Assembly (NCBI GenBank): GCA_949317995.1
Contig: OX439050.1
Coordinates: forward strand, 50,345,777 to 50,409,776
DNA from: Acholoe squamosa
Lineage: Eukaryota > Annelida > Polychaeta > Phyllodocida > Polynoidae
Length of the DNA: 64,000 bases
Direction of reading: 5' to 3'
Each line of letters begins with the position of its first letter. Position 1 is the first letter of the stretch. Positions 31,234 through 41,347 of this stretch are shown piece after piece. A program made the translations under genes and the position numbers. The notes beneath the pieces were generated by a model that saw nothing but the letters and a program-made list of their open reading frames with translations, had not been told where the DNA came from and did no database searches.

Positions 31234-32130
31234 ATGCCAAAGGTGGGTTTAAGGAACGCATCCCGACCTGCATGCAGGACTGTATTACCGGCACAACTAA
31301 GAAGGGTACCATTAAATATGCGTGCCCCAAAAAGTATAACAAGGACGGTAACTCTTACAGACAGTGATCCAATCCCGAATAAGATGTACCAGAGTATTTG
31401 GCTACTACTAAATAACTGTGCCGAGACTTATTACAGTCCCATCCAGAAGAAGAAGCTTCGATGGGCCTTGGATAAATGGTATTCCAGGACCCGGAAGACA
31501 TGCCCTTTCTCCATATGCATGGATAAAAGCGACATGGAGCAGGAACGTACATGGGATACCCAGCTATGTTTTTTGGTGGAGAAACATATGCACCATCACC
31601 CCGAGTACTCTTGTGATCCGGATGAAGGTGAAAAGAGTACTAAATGTACAAAGCGTGTAAATTTTAAGCGCCGAGGTGACTTATGCTGCAATGGGAAATT
31701 GGCACATGCTGACGGATTGAACAAAGCTTGTGACCAGGTCATGGCTTTGCATAAAGAACTCATGGCTGAGTTCCGTAAGATGGACAATGAGGACGAAGGA
31801 CGGTGCAAACTAGATCTCCATGACGAAGAATTGAACGACTGCTGTAACTCGGGAAAGAAGCCAGCTCAATCCGTCAGAAGCAGGAAAGAGGGCCGTAGAG
31901 AGGAATCTCCCAAGCAACAGGATAGCACCAATGGTCGAGGGGATCGTTCCAGATCACCCGTTGTCCATCATGCTGCTAAAGTATCACATGAGCCGACCTT
32001 TAAACATCCTTCACAGGTGTTAAGAGGCCCGAGACACGATTCCAGCAGATTAAGTTCATCTAGAGCTGCTGCTGAAGCTATGCCTGGCAAGCTGGATTGG
32101 GAGGACATGGTCCCGAGAGTCAAGTCTTGA
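31234..32130 (+). CDS. element B zinc-finger protein
   Basis: 298 residues, open. LRWALDKWYSRTRKTCPFSI then EKHMHHHPEY gives a C-X4-C...H...H arrangement. A second Cys/His group follows (SCDPDEGEKSTKC ... LCCNGKLAH). It is homologous to element A's zinc-finger ORF (QWAMTQW, CPFESC, HHMHHKP). The C-terminal half is charged and Ser-rich. The element is otherwise decayed, so the open frame is notable. Confidence 0.75.
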   Translation: MPKVGLRNASRPACRTVLPAQLRRVPLNMRAPKSITRTVTLTDSDPIPNKMYQSIWLLLNNCAETYYSPIQKKKLRWALDKWYSRTRKTCPFSICMDKSDMEQERTWDTQLCFLVEKHMHHHPEYSCDPDEGEKSTKCTKRVNFKRRGDLCCNGKLAHADGLNKACDQVMALHKELMAEFRKMDNEDEGRCKLDLHDEELNDCCNSGKKPAQSVRSRKEGRREESPKQQDSTNGRGDRSRSPVVHHAAKVSHEPTFKHPSQVLRGPRHDSSRLSSSRAAAEAMPGKLDWEDMVPRVKS

Positions 32131-32246
32131 CACCAGGGGAAAAGGGAAAACTTCGGAGGAAACCAGCTGCTACAGCTGGTACCTCTTCAGCTGGTGGTAG
32201 CATTATTTGAAGCTGGGTCTGCAGGTTCACCTACCCCCAACTCTGG

Positions 32247-32707
32247 GTGGTGTACCATATGTACAAATGGGAGCAGATCCATCCGAATCTAGATGGAACT
32301 GGAGGTAGCCCACCTCCTGTATCACAACCACCACCCAAAGTGGAAAAGGAGCAACCCAAAGCTGAAGTTCAGAGCACAATCTATCAGGTGTGCGAAGGAC
32401 TTCAATGTCAGAGGGCCATTACATTCCATCAGGGAATGATTAATGACATCCTGATGTGTTTCCGGGAGCTGCACGAGGCCGAAAAGGATCGTGTGGAGAA
32501 ACTGGTCAAGGATGATTTGAAATATCAGGAAGACCTCGCTGAAAAGGCACAGCTAGGAAAGTTCAGTACACATCCTGAAAAAGAAACTGGATGACAAAGA
32601 AAAATGTCAGACTGCATAGTAAGTTTATGACATTTTTTCGGCGTCGATTTAGATGAATGGGATGGCAGTAAGGAACATGCCATGCGGTTACTCAAAGACA
32701 AATAGGG
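32247..32707 (+). pseudogene. element B, third downstream ORF (truncated)
   Basis: Pro-rich start (GGSPPPVSQPPPKVEKEQ), then a charged helical part. After a frame change it reads VDLDEWDGSKEHAM, matching the end of element A's third ORF (KHLDEWDGS). It is cut by the LTR at 32,708. Confidence 0.65.
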
Positions 32708-32896
32708 TGTAGGGGCCGGCATCGTTGTATATATATTAGTGCCGTTCATCCGAGAGACGTGTTCGTGTGGTGCTTGTTCCTTCTATGCCAGCTAGGTGTC
32801 GCTTTGCGATACCCCGTTGGTACAAGAGGGGGCAGCACCATGCCTCGCGTCCAGCTTCTACTAAGAAGCCGGACGAGCGGCAGAAGGGGACTGGAC
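32708..32896 (+). repeat. element A 5' LTR, truncated
   Basis: TGTAGGGGCCGGCATCG... identical base for base to 44,105-44,293 as far as it extends. The missing 3' part includes the polyadenylation region and the primer-binding site. The following 60 bp contains a 9-bp hairpin (GATGCCACC/GGTGGCATC). Confidence 0.93.
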
Positions 32897-32963
32897 GATG
32901 CCACCAGTAATGGAGGTGGCATCGTAAGATTGTATCCGGGTACACCTCAAAACGGATACAGGA

Positions 32964-34637
32964 TTGTTTAGGGGGGTATTAAGACCCCCAACTTTGGACT
33001 TGAGCGATTGGTCCCAAGTTATAACTAGCAGACGCCAGCTGGGTCCTATTGTACCAGCAGGCTCGGCTAGCAGCTTGGGTACCCCAAAGGCACAAAGCCC
33101 TATGCAGCGTACCGCGATCCCCCCGGAAGCGGTACCGGAGGGGGCAAACGGAGAAGCCCCACTAATGACATCGTCGGATCATGATAGTGACGATGGTAAA
33201 GCTATAAAGGACCCATTGGTCCCTAAAGCAACCCCGAAGACTAAGCCTCGGGATGCCGAACCGAGAAACTCGGAAAAGCATTACCTAGGCCTATCTTTGG
33301 ACGAAGGCTTGTCTGACTCCATGTTCAACCCTGGAGGCAGCCGCAAGTCGATATACGGACGTCGGATGGGCCCCGGGTATAAAACTACCTCGGCCTATTT
33401 GAAAGCCAAAGAGCAGGTAGAGTTACAGGCTAAGAGGCAACATGAACAATTCATGGCAGCCCAATTGAAAATAGAAGAGGAGACTAAATCTCGGATCGGC
33501 AAATTACGATCCATTGAACAGGAGGTGATTCTAAAAGAATCAGACATAAAATATCGTCTAACTTCCGTAGCCCATCGATTGGAGCGAAAGGAGAAAGACA
33601 AACGGGAAAAAGAGAGACGACTGGCTGAGTTGGAGCTCGAAGAGGCCAATAGAGCAATCGAAAAGGCTAGAGCCGAGGAGGTTGCTAAGGCCCGGGATGT
33701 AAACAAACTACAATCCGAGTTGCATGCCATGGAGAAGTTAAAGAAACTTCAACTCCAAAAGGCAGAGACAGAGGCCAAGTTGGTCTCGGAACTATCCGAG
33801 ATCAGGAGAGAGACCAACGAATATCAGCGGTCTCAGAAGGAGAAGGGTGAAAAGTACCGTCTATTGAAGGATACTTTTAAGCGGGAGGCATTGGCCGCCC
33901 AGGAGGAGCGAAACCGAGCTGTTGCGGAAAATGAGAAGATTCGATCCGATATCTTATCAGAAAACGCACAGCTAAGGGAGGAGCAGCGAAATCTCACTAC
34001 AGATGTAGCTACCCTCACAATAAATAAGTCTGCTATGGAGAGTTATTTACATGAGCAAGAGCAGGCGAATGCTCCTCCTGCGAGTAAGGACGCAAACCCG
34101 AACTCGACGTTTGTTAAACAGGGTGACCCAGTCTCCTGTTCTACACCTAAGCATCCGCAATACAACCCTTTTGTCAATGACAATGCGACGCGGAATGTAG
34201 ATCAAGGGGGAGTCTATATCAGAACCCAAGATAGGCACGGCCGAACTAGTAGAGTCCGGATAAGTGAGGTCCCCATAGTCCACAACTTAGACCCGGACTA
34301 TGTACCCCGGGATGCTTCCGACAGTAGCGCGGAGACTAGTGGTTTCCACATACATGTGGATCAGACAGAAAGTGTTGGGTTGGGAGCTGGTAATGACAGC
34401 AGCCAACAAACTCCATCAAACGATGGTAGTCAACCGACGGGGAACCAGCCATCCGATGGCGGCCACCAAGGTGTGCAAGGGGGGGCGGTGCTACGGGTAC
34501 TACAGGTAGCAATAGCACCTCGGGTACCGGCCCTAACCAGGGTGGTGGAAGCTATACGAATCACAGTGGTTCACAGTGGACGTATACCCAGCCGCCACCA
34601 CCACCTCCACCGGGCAACACAAGCTTTGGTGGAATAG
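32964..34637 (+). CDS. element A Gag, N-terminal part (coiled coil)
   Basis: Open for 557 codons with no ATG until 33,102. The N-terminal coding region may have been lost with the LTR deletion. A long charged helical region (about 33,400-34,070: Glu/Lys/Arg-rich with heptad-like spacing) is followed by an Asp/Ser/Gly/Gln-rich linker. At a run of seven G (34,479-34,485) the plausible frame moves to one that continues as SNSTSGTGPNQGGG and a poly-Pro stretch into the next ORF, so this and the next entry are probably one protein split by a 1-nt indel. Confidence 0.8.
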   Translation: MFRGVLRPPTLDLSDWSQVITSRRQLGPIVPAGSASSLGTPKAQSPMQRTAIPPEAVPEGANGEAPLMTSSDHDSDDGKAIKDPLVPKATPKTKPRDAEPRNSEKHYLGLSLDEGLSDSMFNPGGSRKSIYGRRMGPGYKTTSAYLKAKEQVELQAKRQHEQFMAAQLKIEEETKSRIGKLRSIEQEVILKESDIKYRLTSVAHRLERKEKDKREKERRLAELELEEANRAIEKARAEEVAKARDVNKLQSELHAMEKLKKLQLQKAETEAKLVSELSEIRRETNEYQRSQKEKGEKYRLLKDTFKREALAAQEERNRAVAENEKIRSDILSENAQLREEQRNLTTDVATLTINKSAMESYLHEQEQANAPPASKDANPNSTFVKQGDPVSCSTPKHPQYNPFVNDNATRNVDQGGVYIRTQDRHGRTSRVRISEVPIVHNLDPDYVPRDASDSSAETSGFHIHVDQTESVGLGAGNDSSQQTPSNDGSQPTGNQPSDGGHQGVQGGAVLRVLQVAIAPRVPALTRVVEAIRITVVHSGRIPSRHHHLHRATQALVE

Positions 34638-34651
34638 GGGGCAATCGAACC

Positions 34652-35770
34652 TTGAACGAAACCAAGGCGATTGAGTGGAGCAAACAGCAATGCACTAGAT
34701 TGATGTATGCTCATAATTCCGCCCGAAGGGTAGCCGTGATTCCTAAGGAATATGACGGTACTCGACCATGGAAAGAGTGGTTTGAAGATTTCATCGATGT
34801 GATGAATTGTAATGGTTGGACCCCATACGAGGCCAAGCCGCATCTAGTGAGATGCTTGAAAAGCGGGCCGGGTCGCATGGCTGTAGAGCAATGGCGGACC
34901 TGGTACGGTCTCGTAGGGAGTTTCGAGCAGTTAGTGGAATCTGCTAGTGGACTGTTATGTAACATGCTCAAGGAGGATCCGATGGTCCGCTTTAAAAAAC
35001 GCACGCAGAAGCCTAACGAAGCTTTCAGAGCATACGGTATGGAACTCCATGCCCTGCTAAGCAAGGCCAGGCCCGGTACTGAAAACCAGGACTGGTATAT
35101 GGACGATTTAATTACACAATTCGTTAAGGGTCTGAGAGACCGAGACGAGCAGATTGCTGTGAGAGATGCCTGGAAGGAAGGCATAACATTGCACGGTATA
35201 TTTAATGGTATAGATATGGCCGTGAAGAAGCGAACCATGTTAGCCGGGGACATACCGAACACCAGTGGCTCGGCTCCCCTAGCATCAGTAACCCAGCAGT
35301 CCGAGGTAAACAGTACCTCGGACGACTTTGAACTGATTGAAATCGAACAGGAGGACGGCACCTTCTGTTCGATGCAGCTAAGGAAAAATGCTTCAGGTAG
35401 GAAGTATATTCCGAGGAAGGCATTTAATAAGGCAAGGGATTCTAGGCCATCTTCCGAGGTCAAGGGTGACCCGAAAGTTGGTGAGAAGGCAGCCAAGCCT
35501 CTTGTAAGCACTGATAAAGCGAAGGGTCAGTCTCCGGACATGACCAAACTTATGGAGGATATGTGTAAGAAAATTACAGATGCCCTCCAAGCCAGTCGGC
35601 AAAGGCCCCGGGTGGATCGCCGGAGGGTTAAGTGTTTCAGGTGCCAGCGCATGGGACACTACTCCTCTGAATGCACCGCTGCTAAGCCGGTAATGGCTGC
35701 CTTCTATGAAGCCGAAGACAACGGCGAAGGAAGGGAGAACACTACGGATTCCACTGATGTGGAAAACTAG
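34652..35770 (+). CDS. element A Gag, capsid and zinc knuckle
   Basis: Gypsy-type capsid helices (YDGTRPWKEWFEDFIDVMNC, RTQKPNEAFRAYGMELHALL) followed by a CX2CX4HX4C knuckle CFRCQRMGHYSSEC near the C terminus. It ends ...GAAAACTAG. The protease frame lies in -1 relative to it. The residues before the stop resemble the GGGAAAC-TAG site of elements C and D with one changed base. Confidence 0.9.
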   Translation: MNETKAIEWSKQQCTRLMYAHNSARRVAVIPKEYDGTRPWKEWFEDFIDVMNCNGWTPYEAKPHLVRCLKSGPGRMAVEQWRTWYGLVGSFEQLVESASGLLCNMLKEDPMVRFKKRTQKPNEAFRAYGMELHALLSKARPGTENQDWYMDDLITQFVKGLRDRDEQIAVRDAWKEGITLHGIFNGIDMAVKKRTMLAGDIPNTSGSAPLASVTQQSEVNSTSDDFELIEIEQEDGTFCSMQLRKNASGRKYIPRKAFNKARDSRPSSEVKGDPKVGEKAAKPLVSTDKAKGQSPDMTKLMEDMCKKITDALQASRQRPRVDRRRVKCFRCQRMGHYSSECTAAKPVMAAFYEAEDNGEGRENTTDSTDVEN

Positions 35771-36432
35771 TGGGGGTTGTATCCACGGCATTGGGTATAA
35801 CCCCGGAGAGGAACGAATGCCAAAATGCTACCGGGGGTGACCCGGTGGAAGATTTCGAATCAAATTCACCTGGAGGCCGGGTGGCTGTCGGTGCGCACCC
35901 CTGCACCTTGGCCGGGGCCAGGGACCCTAGTGCTTATGTGTATGGTAGTGAACATATGGAGGCGAGTCGCCGCACTGGGGGAGAGGAAGGATGGATCAAA
36001 GAGTTGATCCGAGTGTGTGGGACACGCCTTCCCCCAAGTCATCCGTGTCTGGAATTTTTGAGAGGACTCGGATTGAATCTTGGTGATTCGGGAGACTTTC
36101 ACCAGTTTACCAGTAACCCCTCTCCTTTAGGGGGGAGACGGTGGTATGTACCCATATCTGTGGAAGGCCGGGTAGGTGAATTCTTGGTGGATACTGGAGC
36201 CAGCCACTCCTGTGTGTCCAAAAGATTCTTCGACTCGGTGGCCGGCAGCCATGAGAACCTCAAAACGGGGGTAAATGCTTGCACAGCCGACGGAAGCAGT
36301 ATGCGTACTTTTGGTAGGACGTTTATGCCTATCCGTATAGGAGGCAAAGAATTTGTTCTTTCGCCAACTATAGCAGAGGTTAGTGATGACGGAATCCTCG
36401 GATAGGATTTTGCAAGCTTATATGGGGCCGTC
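35770..36432 (+). pseudogene. element A retropepsin
   Basis: Contains FLVDTGASHSCVSKRFF (catalytic DTGA) and, about 60 residues later, the family's ILG flap-side motif, which is interrupted by an in-frame TAG at 36,403-36,405 before DFASLYGAVLDP. The same frame continues into the RT segment. Confidence 0.85.
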
Positions 36433-37440
36433 TTGGACCCTAGGGATGGTATGATGAGTATACGGAACCCGTATGGCTTGCATGTCCAATGCGTATTGAG
36501 ACAGGTGTCTTCGGTTGCATCAGTGATACACACGGTGAAGATCCCACCGGGTACCACTTGCGATGTCCTTTGTGGCGGATCAATGGCCCAAAGGAATGAA
36601 ACTGGAGTCTATGAACCCGACACGGTGTATCTGTCAAGTATCGGGTTGGACTCAGTGGATACATCAGTGGCTAATGCAGCTTGGACTGTATTACCCATGA
36701 CTAACCGAAGTGGTTCAGTGGTCTACTTGAAGCGAGGCGACAGTGTGGGTAGGATGAGTTCGGTTGAACACGTCGCCGAGGCTAGGTTCAATAAACCACT
36801 AAACCCTGTTAGTAAGCATCCATTAGATGAAGAATTCCAAAAGCTGATTGACCAATCAGATTTACAGAATACGGAGGATAAGGATTGCCTAGCGAAACTC
36901 CTACAAAAGTATGAGAGTGCTTTTGGTAGGGAAGGAGGACCGGTGGGTAGATCCGACAAGGTGTTGCACACCATAGATGTGGGCAACGAGAAACCTTTTA
37001 AAATCCCGTATCGCAGACTTCCTCTTAAGAAGAAGTTAATTTGCGAACAGGAAATACAAAAACAGTTGGACCTAGGGGTCATCGTGCCGAGCTCGAGTCC
37101 CTGGTCCAGTCCTGTTTGTATGACCACTAAGAAAGACGGTACAATCCGCTTTTGTGTCGACTACCGAAAACTGAACGGTATAACAAAGAACTCATATCCT
37201 TTACCAAGGATAAACGAAACATTAGATAGCTTGGGTGGGAACCAATGGTTCTGTACCTTGGACTATCAATCCGGGTATTGGCAGATACCGATGCACCCTG
37301 ATGACATGGAGAAAACAGCGTTCTCCAGTCATATGGGGCTATTCGAGTATAATGTCTTACCCTTCGGATTGTGTAACGCCCCCGCTACATTCGAGGCCAT
37401 GATGGAATCCTTGTTGAGTGATCTTTTGTGGAAGAAAGTT
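36433..37440 (+). CDS. element A reverse transcriptase, N-terminal part
   Basis: Typical gypsy RT: SPWSSPVCMTTKKDGTIRFC, VDYRKLNGITKNSYPLPRIN, YQSGYWQIPMHPDDMEKTAF, LPFGLCNAPATFE. The frame is lost about 37,435, immediately before the YLDD active site, which lies in another frame in the next segment. Confidence 0.93.
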
Positions 37441-38450
37441 TGGTCTACTTGGACGACGTTGTCGTGTTCGGCAAGTCGTTTAGGGAATGCCATGCAAATC
37501 TGCAATTGGTACTCGACCGGATACTATCAAACGGTCTAAAACTCAAACCCAAGAAATGTAACTTGTTTAAGAAAACAATTACATACTTGGGAAGGATCAT
37601 CACCCCCAACGGAGTGAGCGCAGATCCGGAGAAATTAGAAGCTGTAGAGAATTGGGAAAGACCCACGAGTGCTAAGGAGGTGAGATCATTTCTAGGATTT
37701 TGTTCCTACTACCGTGATTTCATACCGAATTATTCTCGTGTCAGCTTTCCTATGCAGTGCTTAGCTCACTGGACCCCGGGTAGGGCACGGGACCCATTCC
37801 CATGGACCAGCAAGCAAGAAGAATCTTTTAATAAAATAAAAGATTTGTTTAGAAACACACCCGTGTTGAAATATCCCACTCCCGAGGGACATTTCATCTT
37901 AGACACAGATGCGAGCAATGATGCAATAGGGGCGGCTCTCTCTCAGGTCCAGGAGGGAGTCGAAGTCCCAATAGCATTCGCTAGCAATACGCTAAGCAAG
38001 ACCCAGCGTAATTATTGTACCACCAAGCGGGAACTCCTCGCGGTAGTGGTGTATACGAAGAAGTTTAAGCATTTTCTCTGGGGAAGTGACTTCACTTTAA
38101 GAACCGACCATTCGTCTCTTAGGTGGCTCCTTAACTTTAAGGACGCCGAGGGGATGATTGAACGATGGTTAGCTCATCTATCCGAGTTTGGATTAGAGCA
38201 TAAACAAATAGAGCACCGACCCGGTGCTAAACATATCAATGTGGATGCCTTGTCGAGGCGACCTATCCGAAGGTGCCAAAATGCCACTTGTGAAGACTGC
38301 AGGGCCCACAATGCTGTGGTAGCCGGGTTGGTATTTAATTATACCACCCCCCCGGTATCCCCTGGGAGGAGGCTGTATGTAGCTACCTTGATTGGTCCCC
38401 AGAGGCCATCAAGAAGTTCCAACAGTCGGATCCCACCACCGCGCGCATAA
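37428..38450 (+). CDS. element A RT C-terminal part and RNase H
   Basis: Begins at SLVYLDDVVVFGKSF (RT active site), continues through EVRSFLGFCSYYRDFIPNYS, then RNase H (ILDTDASNDAIGAALSQVQE, TTKRELLAVV, LRTDHSSLRWLLNF, HINVDALSRR). A second frame change near 38,385 separates it from the integrase part. Confidence 0.93.
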   Translation: MEESLVYLDDVVVFGKSFRECHANLQLVLDRILSNGLKLKPKKCNLFKKTITYLGRIITPNGVSADPEKLEAVENWERPTSAKEVRSFLGFCSYYRDFIPNYSRVSFPMQCLAHWTPGRARDPFPWTSKQEESFNKIKDLFRNTPVLKYPTPEGHFILDTDASNDAIGAALSQVQEGVEVPIAFASNTLSKTQRNYCTTKRELLAVVVYTKKFKHFLWGSDFTLRTDHSSLRWLLNFKDAEGMIERWLAHLSEFGLEHKQIEHRPGAKHINVDALSRRPIRRCQNATCEDCRAHNAVVAGLVFNYTTPPVSPGRRLYVATLIGPQRPSRSSNSRIPPPRA

Positions 38451-38872
38451 TGGAATACCTACAGTCAGGTATTAAACCGGCAAGGCCGCTAGTATCCCTA
38501 GAAGATAGGGAAGCGAGGCGATTGCTAGCTCAATGGACCGAGCTAGAGATCCGAGACAGCATACTATGCAGGTGGAAGACAACTCCCACCAACGGTAGGC
38601 TGTTGCAAATAGTGATCCCCGCCCTGATGAGGAGGGATATCATGTATTATTGCCATGGTCACCAAACGAGCGGCCATTTCGGTAAGAAGAGGTCAATAGA
38701 GCGCCTACAAAGGCGTTACTACTGGCCTGGAATGAGAGGCGACCTGCTCCGGTGGATCGCCACTTGCCCAGATTGTTGTAAAAACAAGCCTGGACCTGGC
38801 CGGGGAAAGCAACCCTTATCCCAGGAATTGTTTGGTGTCAGGTTCGCTCGAGTGGCGATAGACATCTACTAA
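38450..38872 (+). pseudogene. element A integrase N-terminal domain, core deleted
   Basis: HHCC zinc-binding domain (CHGHQTSGHFGKKRSIERLQ, CPDCCKNK) and the start of the catalytic core, VAIDIY with the first Asp, then a stop. The next bases already encode TPNMLVFGEDI, which normally lies about 200 residues later. The second Asp and the Glu of D,D35E are therefore missing. Confidence 0.88.
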
Positions 38873-38885
38873 TTGCACTCCAAAC

Positions 38886-39584
38886 ATGCTAGTGTTCGGC
38901 GAGGACATCATAATGCCCGCCGACTTAGTGTATGGAGTGGTTGAGATAGACCCGGAGGCGCCCTGCACTGTGTTGTTTGTGGAGTCGTTAAGGGATAGGT
39001 TCAAACATGGATACGAGGCCGTTCGGAAAGAGCTGCTGAAGAGTGCGAAGTGGCAAAAGGTGGGTTATGACACCAATGCCAAACGAATTCGTTTTAATGT
39101 TGGGGACAAAGTACTAAGGTACTACGAGCCGCTAGAACGGCTGAAGCTCGTAACGCCCTGGGAAGGTCCATTTAAAATCATTCGCATCATCTCCGAGTCT
39201 ACGGTGATGATGGAGGACTGCCTAACTGGTAGGAAATGGAAGACAAATGTCGGAAAACTTTGGCCCTGGAAGGGACGCGAAGAGGCGGAGAGGGAGTTCG
39301 GTTACCAACCACCTGAGTCTGTCCCTAGCGGACCTAGCGTGGTAGTACCGATGAAGCGCCCTAGAGGCCGGCCGAGAAAAATGCCGAAAGACGAGGTAAT
39401 AGTCAAAAAGAAGACGAAGGCCAGGAAACGACCTAATCGTAAGAAAAGGAAGAATGTCTCGCTGAGTGAAGGCACTACGTATGGGAAAGGTTTCGCCATG
39501 GCTAAGCGGAACCCAGAAAAGGCCGTACGTAAAGCCGGGAAGAATAAGAAGCTAACCGAGGCGTTAGACGCAGTCCCCGGTTGA
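38886..39584 (+). CDS. element A integrase C-terminal (GPY/F) domain and basic tail
   Basis: Encodes VGDKVLRYYEPLERLKLVTP, WEGPFKIIRIISEST and NVGKLWPWKG (GPY/F-type module), followed by a very basic tail (KRPRGRPRKMPKDEVIVKKK, AT-hook-like PRGRPRK). Confidence 0.85.
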   Translation: MLVFGEDIIMPADLVYGVVEIDPEAPCTVLFVESLRDRFKHGYEAVRKELLKSAKWQKVGYDTNAKRIRFNVGDKVLRYYEPLERLKLVTPWEGPFKIIRIISESTVMMEDCLTGRKWKTNVGKLWPWKGREEAEREFGYQPPESVPSGPSVVVPMKRPRGRPRKMPKDEVIVKKKTKARKRPNRKKRKNVSLSEGTTYGKGFAMAKRNPEKAVRKAGKNKKLTEALDAVPG

Positions 39585-40095
39585 GGTCTGCTGTAACCTA
39601 ACTCAGTACACAACGAGCTGCTGCGTGTTGTCCGCCGTAGGCGGTTAACATACGTTCCACGGCTGGAGATGCCGAACGCGCCCCCCCCGGGTAGCTGTAT
39701 CCCGTGAGTGGCGGACGGATTAACCGGTACATTCGCTTTGAAGCGTTGTATACACCGCCAAGCTCCAGACGATAGCACTCGGGTAGTAGGCCGCGTCTCG
39801 CATGTCGAGTCGAATGTTAGTTCGGATCTAGTTCCCTAGGTGGCGCCGCAGAACTAGGTCACCGGATAGCCTTTGCGGGATCTTGCGAGACGAGAGGTCT
39901 GACGTCATATTGTTCATAACTAGAGCGGACTCGTGGTGGTAAGACGCCACCCGTTTCGCTCTGGTTAGTGTTGGCGTTAGGCAGCCTCTAGCTGTCGAGT
40001 TAGCTTGCTCTAACTAGCAACCTTTGTTGGACGAATCCTTCGGGAGGAGTCCAACACATTTGCCAATTCACAAATTGGAAGTCGCCCTCAGTGCC
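39585..40095 (+). other. element A spacer between pol and downstream ORFs
   Basis: 511 bp without a supported reading frame; it may hold a promoter or splice signals for the downstream ORFs, but none was identified. Confidence 0.4.
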
Positions 40096-41347
40096 ATGGC
40101 ACAGGGGACGATTGACGCTGCGCGTCAAACAGCCAACGTTCTGTTGGAAGGCGAGGACCCGAAGGTCCCGTCTCGGGTCGAGGAGTCTATGGACTCTTCA
40201 ACTGAGGAGGCAGCCCTGACGCTCTCTGCGATGGCCGAGGCCACCGACCGGGAGAGGATGCCACCTCCACCACCACCACGCCCGGAGCCCGCGTCTACGG
40301 CGGCTTCGGGTGATAGGATTGATGTCCTGGACATCCCAATGTATCCTCCGGGATTCAAGACTCGCATCGAGCGTATGGCTCACGTCGATGACGAGGCTGG
40401 TGTCGTGTACACCTCCTGGGGGACTTATATCCCCATGCACGCCTCCATGTTCGGATACGGACGGCTGGTGGTGAAACCAGGCGTGCCCGAGGCCATACCA
40501 GACAACTTCAAGACTCTGGTCATGGACTCGTGCAGCGACGAGTTGGCTGACAGTATGCCAGTCTCTTGGCTCCGGAACTATCGAAAGTTGGCGGAGAAGA
40601 TGGCGGTCAACGAGAGCTTGGCCCGAGCAGTACTGATCTCCGAAGGCATTACCCGGAAGGCCGCGGAGTTAAGAGAGTCTGAGTCCGACATGGATACAGA
40701 CTCTACAGTCACTCTTTCCTCGGTGGAAACCGGCCGGGTCAAGCGATTGACCCACAAACCTGCACCAAAGGGTCCTCTCACTGAGAGTGACCTGGAGGTT
40801 GAAGACCTTAGGATCGCCATCGAGAGGTCCACATCCGAGAAGGAACCGGGTGCCGACATACCGGAGGCGCATGGCGAGATCTCGGAGGAGGACATCTCGC
40901 GTCAGCAGGCTGCTGTTGAAGCCAAGCGAGCCAAGCTCGCCAAACAGCAGAAGGAGCTCACCGCAGCTCGTCGGGCCCACCGAAAACAGCAGGCCCAAAG
41001 TAAGGCGAAGGCTTCCTCCGTCTCTGGTGGAGCCCACGCCCCCCACCAAGTCGAGGGGTAAGGGCGACCCGAAGGCGCCCGCCTCCAAGACACCAGCCAC
41101 CACAGTAGCCACCTCGGTTACTGCAGCGTCCACTGCCAGCACTAGCGGAGCGAGCGCCAAGTCCTCTACCAAGGCTTCGTCTGGTACTACTGCCACCAGC
41201 CGAGCCAGCCGTAGAGGAGAGGGCATTTACACGGACAGTGAGGGAAGCAAGAGCGACCCGGAGCTGCCCGAGTCAGCCAGATCTGATTTGGAGTCCGTGA
41301 CAACGTGGGAAGAGAGTCCACTACATGTGTCCGGGCGCCGTCAATAA
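40096..41347 (+). CDS. element A downstream ORF 1 (unknown)
   Basis: The start ATG is in good Kozak context (GTGCCATGGCA). It encodes an acidic protein with TSWGTYIPMHASMFGYGRLV and VSWLRNYRKLAEKM in the middle and an Arg/Gln-rich helix (QQAAVEAKRAKLAKQQKELT) later. At a run of six C (41,039-41,044) one frame stops at 41,061 while the overlapping frame continues as a Ser/Thr/Ala-rich tail to 41,347, suggesting an indel. No family recognised; element B has a decayed relative. Confidence 0.6.

Larger units (their letters stand above)
29560..32707 (+). mobile_element. Ty3/gypsy element B, old 3' fragment
   Basis: Contains, in order, the integrase C-terminal (GPY/F) domain and degraded versions of the three downstream ORFs found in element A. 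The order and homology match element A, but sequence divergence is large and stops are frequent. The fragment ends abruptly at the LTR of element A, in the middle of its last ORF. Confidence 0.8.
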
